NCBI RefSeq assembly: GCF_050337105.1
Contig: NZ_JAKJSQ010000042.1
Span: forward strand, 1-38,784
Reading direction: 5' to 3'
Source of the DNA: Aliivibrio_A kagoshimensis
GTDB lineage: Bacteria; Pseudomonadota; Gammaproteobacteria; Enterobacterales; Vibrionaceae
DNA length: 38,784 nucleotides
How positions within the stretch are numbered: the first letter of the stretch is position 1; each line of letters opens with the position of its first letter. The notes under the pieces are model-generated. The model was not told the origin of the DNA. It saw only the letters and a program-made list of their open reading frames with translations, and ran no database searches. Position numbers and translations under genes: made by a program. Shown here one piece after another: positions 32,875 to 38,784 of this stretch.

Positions 32875-33207
32875 ATGTCAAAAATGTTCTTCAAAGGCCG
32901 AATTGAAACCAGACAAAATCACGTACAATCTGGCTACAACACCAAGCGTGATGTAAAACTAGGCAGCAGTGAACTGCCTTTAACCCTGACGGTCAGTTCA
33001 GACAGCCGCAAATTGGAAGTTGAAGAAGAGTTAGTCTCACACAACCTATTTGCCAACATCACCGTTGATGAGAAAAGTGAAGAGAATATCCTTGAGTTAG
33101 AAACGCTTCTCAATAAACCTAAAACCACTACCTTTGAGAAGACTCCAAACCGCAATGACCCATGCTCTTGTGGCAGCGGCAAAAAATATAAGAAGTGCTG
33201 CGGCTAA
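32875..33207 (+). CDS. SWIM/SEC-C metal-binding protein, PBPRA1643 family
   Basis: The roughly 110-residue protein ends in a SEC-C zinc motif (NDPCSCGSGKKYKKCCG), the same zinc module found at the SecA C-terminus. The body (MFFKGRIETRQNHVQSGYNTKRDVKLGSSELPLTLTV) matches the small Vibrionaceae/Photobacterium family named after PBPRA1643. The open frame begins 17 codons earlier, but family members start near MSKMFFKGR, so I choose 32875. Its role is unknown. A metal-dependent contact with ribosome or SecB-like partners can be guessed but is not shown. Confidence 0.82.
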   Translation: MSKMFFKGRIETRQNHVQSGYNTKRDVKLGSSELPLTLTVSSDSRKLEVEEELVSHNLFANITVDEKSEENILELETLLNKPKTTTFEKTPNRNDPCSCGSGKKYKKCCG

Positions 33208-33238
33208 TTCGTCGACACTATGCTGTCAGCTGTTAGGC

Positions 33239-33418
33239 TTACTTTTTATGAGAACTGACAGCATTCAATGCCGCATCATCAAGCGCACCTAACTCGCGCA
33301 TATCTTCTTCAAGTTTTTGTTTTTCATGCAGCGCTTCTATAAGCTGGTGGTCTCTTTTTGCAAAGAAGAGATCTTCTTCAGCCTTACCATGCAAACGGAG
33401 TTTTTCGGTAAAGTCCAT
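33239..33418 (-). CDS. Small helical protein, unknown function
   Basis: Not recognised as a named family. The 59-residue product (MDFTEKLRLHGKAEEDLFFAKRD...) is highly charged and helix-prone, likely a short coiled coil, with no signal or membrane segment. GAGGTAACG precedes two adjacent ATG codons; the second (33418) has the better spacing. It converges with the SEC-C gene. A 10-bp inverted repeat with a long loop (33220-33229 and 33255-33264) overlaps its 3' end, perhaps a weak shared terminator. Codon texture and the ribosome binding site make it a credible gene. Confidence 0.6.
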   Translation of the reverse strand: MDFTEKLRLHGKAEEDLFFAKRDHQLIEALHEKQKLEEDMRELGALDDAALNAVSSHKK

Positions 33419-33533
33419 CATCGTTACCTCTCTGCTCTACCTCTCTATATAAGTATAGATAACGGCTAGAAGAGTGTGTCGAATTTACCAAATTAAGATA
33501 TGATGCCCACTCTCAAACTTGAATGAACTATTT

Positions 33534-34439
33534 ATGTCCTCTTTCTCTTTTTCGCTGATCCCTGCTGGGGTTAGGTTTATGCTGCTTTCTGCCTTCGGGT
33601 TCGCTCTCATGTCTGCTTGTGTGAAATACATCAGCAACTATGGCATCCCTGTCTTTGAAATTGTTGCCGCTCGCGCATTAGTGTCATTGATCATCAGTTA
33701 TCTTGATGTCAAACGGAAAGGGATCTCGATATGGGGAAACAATAAACCGCTTCTTTTTGTCCGAGGGGCTGTTGGGACGGCTGCATTAATGTGTGTCTAT
33801 TACGCCGTCACCACCTTACCTTTGGCAGAAGCTACCATTTTACAATATGTTCATCCCGTGTTTACAGCGCTACTTGGCGTTCTCTTTCTCAAAGAGCGCA
33901 TTCAACACTCCACCATGATCTGCATTCTTTTTTGTCTTGTTGGCTTATTCGTCATGGTTCAACCCAATACCAGCGGCAGTGACCTCTCTAATGACTTGCC
34001 TCTTTTTAATATTGTCATCGCACTTTGTGGGGCTTTTGGTAGCTCTATCGCCTATGTAATTGTGAGAAAACTGAGTCAAACCGAAGACAGCTCTGTCATC
34101 ATCTTCTATTTCCCATTAGTGGCTTTACCAATATCCACTCTGCTGATTTGGAATCACTTTGTCTGGCCAAGCTTATTCCTAACCATCATGCTGGTTCTGG
34201 TCGGTATCTTCACCCAAATTGGCCAGTATGGTTTAACCAAGGCGATGCAAACCCAAGCTGCCGGAAAAGCCTCGGCATACTCCTACGTACAGATTGTGTT
34301 TTCTGCCCTACTCGGTGTCTGGGTATTTAATGAAGTTCCATCCGTTTGGACCTATTTAGGAGGTGGGTTGATTGTGACTGGCGCGCTGATTAATGTATTT
34401 GGGAAACAACTGACAAAAAAATGGCGACGATCCTCATAG
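33534..34439 (+). CDS. EamA/DMT superfamily transporter
   Basis: The roughly 301-residue inner-membrane exporter has ten predicted helices in two EamA halves. The first includes FMLLSAFGFALMSACVKYIS, IPVFEIVAARALVSLII, and YAVTTLPLAEATILQYVHPVFTALLGVLFLKERI. The second includes AYVIVRKLSQTEDSSVIIFYFPLVALPISTLL, GIFTQIGQYGLTKAMQTQAAGKASAYSYVQIVFSALLGVWVFNEVP, and LGGGLIVTGALINVFG. The DMT family exports metabolites or amino acids; the substrate is unknown. An alternative start at 33519 has no better ribosome binding site. The last codons form one arm of the terminator of the opposite gene. Confidence 0.88.
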   Translation: MSSFSFSLIPAGVRFMLLSAFGFALMSACVKYISNYGIPVFEIVAARALVSLIISYLDVKRKGISIWGNNKPLLFVRGAVGTAALMCVYYAVTTLPLAEATILQYVHPVFTALLGVLFLKERIQHSTMICILFCLVGLFVMVQPNTSGSDLSNDLPLFNIVIALCGAFGSSIAYVIVRKLSQTEDSSVIIFYFPLVALPISTLLIWNHFVWPSLFLTIMLVLVGIFTQIGQYGLTKAMQTQAAGKASAYSYVQIVFSALLGVWVFNEVPSVWTYLGGGLIVTGALINVFGKQLTKKWRRSS

Positions 34440-34450
34440 ATCGTCGCCAT
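34414..34450 (-). terminator. Intrinsic terminator of the SSS symporter gene
   Basis: A perfect 12-bp stem (ATGGCGACGATC at 34421-34432 with GATCGTCGCCAT at 34439-34450) has loop CTCATA and a T run of six or more on the minus strand. It lies inside the last codons of the convergent EamA gene. Confidence 0.85.
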
Positions 34451-34477
34451 CGTTAATCACTGTAACAGCTTAAGGGA

Positions 34478-36265
34478 TTAATTTTGCGTCGAGGCGACCT
34501 TGTCTGCTTCCTCTTCAACTGTATTATCAACGGCTTTAACCAGTAATACACCGACACCACCCACGATTGCACCACATAAGATAAAGACTAAACGTCCCCA
34601 TACTGGGTTAGTTAGTAATGCCATAAGCATAATTCCAACACCAGCTACCGCAATCAGCTTTCCTAGCATTTGACGTTGCTTATTATCTAATTTCTTCTGC
34701 TCTGTTGATTCAGCAACTAGCGGAGTAGATAGATTGCCAAAGAACTTATCAACATCAGCTTGACGTTTTTCAGTTAATGGCTTGTAGAACAATGTCGATA
34801 ACATGAAGAAACCACCAGTGAAAGTAATATGCCCCATGAGACCCATCGCCACTTTCACATCTGACCATTCACGACTGGTTAACTCCTGAAGACCTAGTAC
34901 AGACGATACCATTTCAGCGTTAATAACAAATCCAACAATATAAGAAACAAAAGCGCCTACCACGAGTGTCCCCCAACCAGCCCAATCTGGGGTCTTTTTA
35001 ACGAAGAAACCAAGGAAAGCAGGGATTGTCATTGGGAAACCGATCAAAGCACCGACGTACATCATAGTATCGAATAAGCTCAGGCCTTTCAGTGAATTAA
35101 TAAACTGGGCAATAAAGATAATCGCGAAACCAAATATCGCAGATGTAATCTTAGAAACCAGTACTAACTCTTTTTCCGTTGCTTGGCCTTTGCGTACAAT
35201 AGGCTCATAGAAGTTTTTAACGAAAATACCTGAGTTACGGTTTAAACCCGAATCCATTGAAGACATGGTTGCGGCAAACATGGCTGCGACTAAAAGGCCG
35301 ACCATACCCGCTGGCATGTACTCTTGAACAAAGTATAAGTAAGCGAAGTCACCCGCTTTCTTTCCTGCATCGGGGTAAGCAGCTGCCAAATCGACACCCT
35401 GACCAGCAATAAACCAAGATGGCATGAACCAAATGAACACGCCCCCCATCATTAGCACACAAGCAAGCAGTGCTGCTTTTTTTGCATTTTTCGAATCCTT
35501 TGCCGCTAAGTAACGGTAAGAGTTAAGCATATTATTAGTAATAGAGAACTGCTTAACAAAGATGAAAAATGCCCAAATACTGAAAATGCTTAGGTAATTA
35601 ATATTGTTGCCGGATAAGAATGATCCCCCCTCTTGAACAGGGAAATTATTCACAATCTCACCAATACCTCCACCTTGAACCACCGCAACCACCGCACAGG
35701 TCACTGTGACCGCCATGATAATCACCATCTGCATGAAATCAGAAGCGATGACCGCCCATGAGCCCCCCGTGACCGACATTGCCAACACGACTAAACCAGT
35801 AATCCAGATGGTCATATTCATATCGAATCCGAAGATACCTGATGCAATAATTGCGAGTGCATTCAACCATACACCGGCCGACACCACACTGTTAGGCATT
35901 GAAGACCAAGTAAAAACCTGTTCATTAGTCGCACCAAAACGCATGCGGATTGCTTCAATAACCGTAACAACGCGAAGCTGACGGAATTTAGGTGCAAAAT
36001 ACGCATAATTCATGAAGTAACCAAATGCGTTTGCAACGAAAATGACCGCGACCGCAAAACCATCATTGTATGCTTTACCCGCCGCACCAGTGAATGTCCA
36101 TGCACTAAATTGTGTCATAAATGCAGTTGCACCAACCATCCACCATAACATGTTACCTCCTCCGCGGAAGTAATCGCTCGTCGTACTTGTAAATGTTCTA
36201 AACATCCACCCTATTGCAATTAAGAATAAGAAATAGATACCAACAATTATTGTGTTGAGTTCCAT
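34478..36265 (-). CDS. Sodium:solute symporter (SSS family)
   Basis: The roughly 595-residue membrane protein has about 13-15 predicted helices. SSS features are FRTFTSTTSDYFRGGGNMLWWMVGATAFMTQFSAWTFTGAAG near the N-terminus, MSVTGGSWAVIASDFMQMVIIMAV, and AAMFAATMSSMDSGLNRNSGIFVKNFYEPIVRK in the sodium-binding helix region. The length with a long C-terminal tail resembles carbohydrate/uronate-type symporters more than PutP, but the substrate is not certain. GGAAGGTAAC before 36265 selects that ATG over one five codons upstream. The gene is divergent from the tct operon and ends at its own terminator. Confidence 0.88.
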   Translation of the reverse strand: MELNTIIVGIYFLFLIAIGWMFRTFTSTTSDYFRGGGNMLWWMVGATAFMTQFSAWTFTGAAGKAYNDGFAVAVIFVANAFGYFMNYAYFAPKFRQLRVVTVIEAIRMRFGATNEQVFTWSSMPNSVVSAGVWLNALAIIASGIFGFDMNMTIWITGLVVLAMSVTGGSWAVIASDFMQMVIIMAVTVTCAVVAVVQGGGIGEIVNNFPVQEGGSFLSGNNINYLSIFSIWAFFIFVKQFSITNNMLNSYRYLAAKDSKNAKKAALLACVLMMGGVFIWFMPSWFIAGQGVDLAAAYPDAGKKAGDFAYLYFVQEYMPAGMVGLLVAAMFAATMSSMDSGLNRNSGIFVKNFYEPIVRKGQATEKELVLVSKITSAIFGFAIIFIAQFINSLKGLSLFDTMMYVGALIGFPMTIPAFLGFFVKKTPDWAGWGTLVVGAFVSYIVGFVINAEMVSSVLGLQELTSREWSDVKVAMGLMGHITFTGGFFMLSTLFYKPLTEKRQADVDKFFGNLSTPLVAESTEQKKLDNKQRQMLGKLIAVAGVGIMLMALLTNPVWGRLVFILCGAIVGGVGVLLVKAVDNTVEEEADKVASTQN

Positions 36266-36904
36266 CGTGTTACCTTCCATTTATGTTTATAGTTGAACAC
36301 ACTATAAACATGTAACTAAATATTTGTATTACAATAAGCTAAATACGTGAGCTATGTCCAATACAAGACTTAACAATTAATCATACAAGTGATCAACATC
36401 AAATCTCTCGATATAGATATATAGACTCAACGTCACACTATCAATCTCACATAAAAATATAAAAAAAAACATCATCGCAATTAAACGACTGATATAAATC
36501 AAAAATAAAATAAAGCCACCATTAATATCCCAGCTCATCATTACAGCCACGACAAAATTTGAAAAATACACACCAACATATTTGTATTATNTAAAATCAC
36601 AAGACACGCAATAATTGTGACTAATCATATGCAAGCATCGACTTGGGTAACACAACGTCCATTATACATAGACAAAATCACAAGCATAAAATAAGACATA
36701 TAGATTTTACTTAACAAACACAACAAGCACACAAAGGAGACCTAAATCACATTAACTCAGCAATACCAAACAAAAAACAAGAGATAAATCTAGTTAACGC
36801 TATTTCGCCTGTGACCATAAGCTACTTATTAATCAAATCACGTTGCAGTTTTATTGTCATACAATACTCTATAAATCACCTGGCCAATAATATGGGAATG
36901 TGAA
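36266..36904. other. Long AT-rich divergent regulatory region, with one ambiguous base
   Basis: About 640 bases between the symporter and the tct operon. An n occurs at 36591. A 12-base word (ATATTTGTATTA) appears at 36320-36331 and 36578-36589, and the first copy overlaps the palindrome TTGTA-T-TACAA (36324-36334). ATACAAG appears near 36361 and 36384. A possible CRP half-site (TCACA at 36747) lies upstream of the tct start. Short frames here lack ribosome sites and are not called genes. Confidence 0.5.
36324..36334. promoter_or_regulatory. Palindrome TTGTATTACAA before the symporter gene
   Basis: A perfect 11-base odd-centred inverted repeat about 60 bases upstream of the symporter start. 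The shape resembles operators of GntR/FCD regulators, but no such regulator is in the window. Confidence 0.35.
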
Positions 36905-37375
36905 ATGCACTCAATGAGAGATATCGCTAAAGATGCTATCGACCTCGTAAAACCCTCGATCGATAGACTTTTTGAACGTACGAACAGAAAAGAGCTGCAC
37001 ATTGTGGTGATGAATCCACACCTTAAACCTTGGGAGGCCACATTTGAAGAGGCTATTCTTTACGAAGAGTCATTAGGAAGCCCTGAGAACTGGAGAATTC
37101 AATTTGATCACCTTGCTCAAAAAAAAGCACAGCAAGCATGGCGAGAATCAACCGCTAATTTAACTCTGCACTCCCAACACCCTACAGCATTACGCAACGA
37201 TGACGTTTTATTTTACGGTTCGTTCGTTTACGGCAACGTGGTTGTCGCATGCAGTGGAGTTCAACAGTGGTATGACATGCTTATCAGTGGTTGGATAGCG
37301 GTCGCTATTGAACAGTTAACGATGCACGAATATCAAACACAGAAAACAGAAAACCCTACTAAAACCTATCGCTAA
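36905..37375 (+). CDS. GlcG/HbpS-like protein ahead of tctC
   Basis: The 156-residue protein shows the pattern of the GlcG/HbpS heme-binding-like fold rather than strong identity: IVVMNPHLKPWEATFEEAILYEESLGSPENWRIQFDHLAQKKAQQAWRES, then NDDVLFYGSFVYGNVVVACSGVQQWYDMLISGWIAVAIEQL. The second half corresponds to the family's YGG..P...G.VVGAIGVSG..D..IA region, with Val-Val-Ala-Cys-Ser-Gly-Val as the equivalent strand. No signal peptide. It is 25 bases ahead of tctC on the same strand, so it may be a cofactor or sensor-like accessory for the carboxylate pathway. GGGAA lies before the ATG. The family call is tentative. Confidence 0.5.
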   Translation: MHSMRDIAKDAIDLVKPSIDRLFERTNRKELHIVVMNPHLKPWEATFEEAILYEESLGSPENWRIQFDHLAQKKAQQAWRESTANLTLHSQHPTALRNDDVLFYGSFVYGNVVVACSGVQQWYDMLISGWIAVAIEQLTMHEYQTQKTENPTKTYR

Positions 37376-37400
37376 TAATTAGAAACATAAGGTATTTACT

Positions 37401-38327
37401 ATGAATATACGATTAAAATCAATCATGTTAACAGCGGCCATCCTTGCCTCAGCAACGGCAGTTGCTGCAGACTACCCCAGCAAAAATATCCGCTTAGTTG
37501 TCCCATTCGGCGCTGGTGGCGGTACAGATGCTGTTGGCCGGACATTGGCTAACAGTGCCAAAGAGGTACTTGGTCAAAATATCTCAGTGATGAACCGAAC
37601 TGGTGGGGCCGGAGCTGTTGGAATGAGCTTTGGAGCACAACAACGTGCTGATGGCTATACCCTAACAATAGTGACTCGTGAAATTGCGTCATTACCACAA
37701 ATGGGATTAATGCGGCACACTGCTGATGATTTCAAACTAATTCGTTTAGTTAACTTAGACCCTGCAGTCGTTTTAGTTGCCGCAGATAGCCCTTACAACA
37801 CAATCAACGATCTCATCAAAGAAGCAAGATCAAACCCTGGCAGTGTAAAATTTGCTTCAACTGCCGCACCCAATTTTTACTTGATGTCTTTAGAAAAAGA
37901 TCAAAACATAAAGTTAAATGCCATTCCTTATAACGGAGCTTCAGAAGCAATCCCTGCGGTACTGGGCCATCATACGGATGTCACAATGGTCACTCCAGGA
38001 GAAGCGATTGCTCAGATTCGTTCTGGTCAACTCAAAGCGCTAGGGGTGATGTCTGAAGAACGTATTCAATACATTCCAAACGTGCCTACTCTAAAAGAAC
38101 AAGGTATTGATGTTGTTACTGGTACATGGCGCGGCATTGGCGCACCTAAAGAAACACCTGATGCGGTCATTGAAAAGCTAGGGGCTGCGTTTGATGAAGC
38201 AATGGCAAGTGAAACGTTCAAATCTTTCATGGCAAAAGGTGCGATGACGATTCACAACCTAGATAACAAAGCATTCACTGAATTCGTCGCTCAAGATACA
38301 AAATTACTGGGCACACTCATTCACTAA
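37401..38327 (+). CDS. tctC: Tripartite tricarboxylate transporter substrate-binding protein (TctC family)
   Basis: The 308-residue periplasmic receptor starts with a signal peptide (cleavage likely after ATAVAA, before DYPSKNIRLVVPFGAGGGTD). The TctC/Bug core follows: VVPFGAGGGTDAVGRTLA, VMNRTGGAGAVGM, SNPGSVKFAS, IPYNGASEAIPAVLGHHTDV, GQLKALGVMSEERIQYIPNVPTLKEQGI and WRGIGAPKETP. Such proteins bind di- or tricarboxylates or other small anions. The ligand is not readable. It is followed by a hairpin and tctB, consistent with the usual tctCBA order; tctA would lie beyond the window. Confidence 0.93.
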   Translation: MNIRLKSIMLTAAILASATAVAADYPSKNIRLVVPFGAGGGTDAVGRTLANSAKEVLGQNISVMNRTGGAGAVGMSFGAQQRADGYTLTIVTREIASLPQMGLMRHTADDFKLIRLVNLDPAVVLVAADSPYNTINDLIKEARSNPGSVKFASTAAPNFYLMSLEKDQNIKLNAIPYNGASEAIPAVLGHHTDVTMVTPGEAIAQIRSGQLKALGVMSEERIQYIPNVPTLKEQGIDVVTGTWRGIGAPKETPDAVIEKLGAAFDEAMASETFKSFMAKGAMTIHNLDNKAFTEFVAQDTKLLGTLIH

Positions 38328-38336
38328 GTATTATGG

Positions 38337-38361
38337 AACGGCACAACGAAATTGTGCCGTT
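38337..38361 (+). promoter_or_regulatory. Intercistronic hairpin between tctC and tctB
   Basis: A perfect 10-bp stem (AACGGCACAA at 38337-38346 with TTGTGCCGTT at 38352-38361) has loop CGAAA and no T run afterwards. It probably stabilises the upstream mRNA so that TctC exceeds the permease. Confidence 0.65.
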
Positions 38362-38412
38362 AATAATGGTGAATAACCCTCTCCCTTACTAGAACTTTTA
38401 GGGGCAAATTCT

Positions 38413-38784
38413 ATGTCAAATTCGAATTTAAATCGAAATATCATTTTCCCGTCAATCATGATTATTATCAGCGCGATAGCCCTCGCCGTCATTACCCAGT
38501 TTGACCGTCCGATGTACCAAGATACCAGTGTGGATGCCAAATTTTTTCCAATGATGATCGTGATCGCTCAAATCGCTATCTGCATCATACTGATCGCTCA
38601 ACATAAATTTAAAAAAGCAGCAGAACAACAAGAACCGTTAATGAGCAAAATGTCCGTTTTCGGCGTGGCCTTTCTTATTGGCTATAGCTTACTCATTAGT
38701 GTTGTTGGCTACCTTTACGCAAGTTTAATTGCCTTCATTTTCTACTTAGTTTATTTCAAAGTTAAGAAACCAACTTATTACATC
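38413..38784 (+). CDS. tctB: Tripartite tricarboxylate transporter small permease (TctB family), partial
   Basis: An open frame from ATG at 38413 to the window end (124 codons, no stop). AGGGG lies at good spacing upstream. The start (NIIFPSIMIIISAIALAVITQF) is a membrane helix, followed by the TctB-typical DAKFFPMMIVIAQIAICIILI, which resembles the P.(L/F)FP motif of the family, then a cytoplasmic loop and GVAFLIGYSLLISVVGYLYASLIAFIFYLVYF. It forms the membrane part of the carrier with TctA. Truncated only by the end of the window. Confidence 0.85.
   Translation, partial: MSNSNLNRNIIFPSIMIIISAIALAVITQFDRPMYQDTSVDAKFFPMMIVIAQIAICIILIAQHKFKKAAEQQEPLMSKMSVFGVAFLIGYSLLISVVGYLYASLIAFIFYLVYFKVKKPTYYI

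Noticed and set aside
33220..33264. Strong terminator between the SEC-C and small helical genes
   Set aside because: The 10-bp arms are separated by 25 bases with no following T run; recorded only as a weak inverted repeat.
36377..36571. Minus-strand 64-codon frame upstream of the symporter
   Set aside because: Low-complexity AT-rich sequence, no ribosome site; fits a regulatory region better.

Overview
The window looks like a stretch of a Vibrionaceae chromosome (Vibrio or a close relative). Base composition is moderately AT-rich. A decayed Vibrio-type integron integrase lies at the left edge. Several proteins belong to families known mainly from vibrios: a VC1184-type PLP enzyme, a DUF2750 protein, a PBPRA1643-type SEC-C protein, and a VCA0849-type secreted giant. 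No rRNA, tRNA, CRISPR array, intact insertion sequence or prophage was seen. One ambiguous base (n) lies at 36591.

Region 1 (1-11 kb): an intI pseudogene, then ordinary chromosomal genes, mostly on the minus strand: cyuA/yhaM-type cysteine desulfidase, a glutaredoxin, an exported coiled-coil protein, yggN, yaeQ, an overlapping pair of a PLP enzyme and a 2OG-Fe dioxygenase, and a P-loop kinase-like protein. A plus-strand dgt (dGTPase) follows, with a probable PD-(D/E)XK nuclease-like protein next to it. A zinc-binding protein converges on the nuclease-like gene and overlaps its 3' end.

Region 2 (11.3-20.2 kb): a compact catabolic island for 4-deoxy-ketouronates, the products of pectin, alginate-like or glycosaminoglycan lyases. 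The plus strand carries kduI, a three-gene TRAP transporter (dctP-Q-M) and an IclR regulator. The minus strand carries kduD, kdgK, a KDPG aldolase and a YhcH/YiaL cupin. A KdgR-like IclR regulator is divergent from kduD. KduI, KduD, KdgK and the aldolase make a complete route from 5-keto-4-deoxyuronate to pyruvate and glyceraldehyde-3-phosphate. No polysaccharide lyase is present, so the cell would import monomers or short oligomers made elsewhere. Visible control elements are a CRP-like site before kduI, two long AT-rich palindromes between kduD and kdgR, and a terminator-like attenuator just before kdgK.

Region 3 (20.2-31.4 kb): a lone RibD-type deaminase domain and a gene of about 10.7 kb for a LapA/BapA-like adhesin (about 3568 residues). 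The adhesin has an N-terminal retention module with a TAAG dialanine LapG-type cleavage site, about 28 VCBS repeats, a Gly/Asn-rich linker inside the repeat array, and a C-terminal RTX/type I secretion signal. Its secretion and cleavage partners (LapBCE, LapD, LapG) are not in the window.

Region 4 (31.4-38.8 kb): small genes (DUF2750, GNAT, SEC-C motif, a short helical protein), an EamA exporter, an SSS-family sodium symporter, and divergently a tripartite tricarboxylate transporter operon. That operon consists of a GlcG/HbpS-like protein, tctC, and tctB, which runs off the window end.
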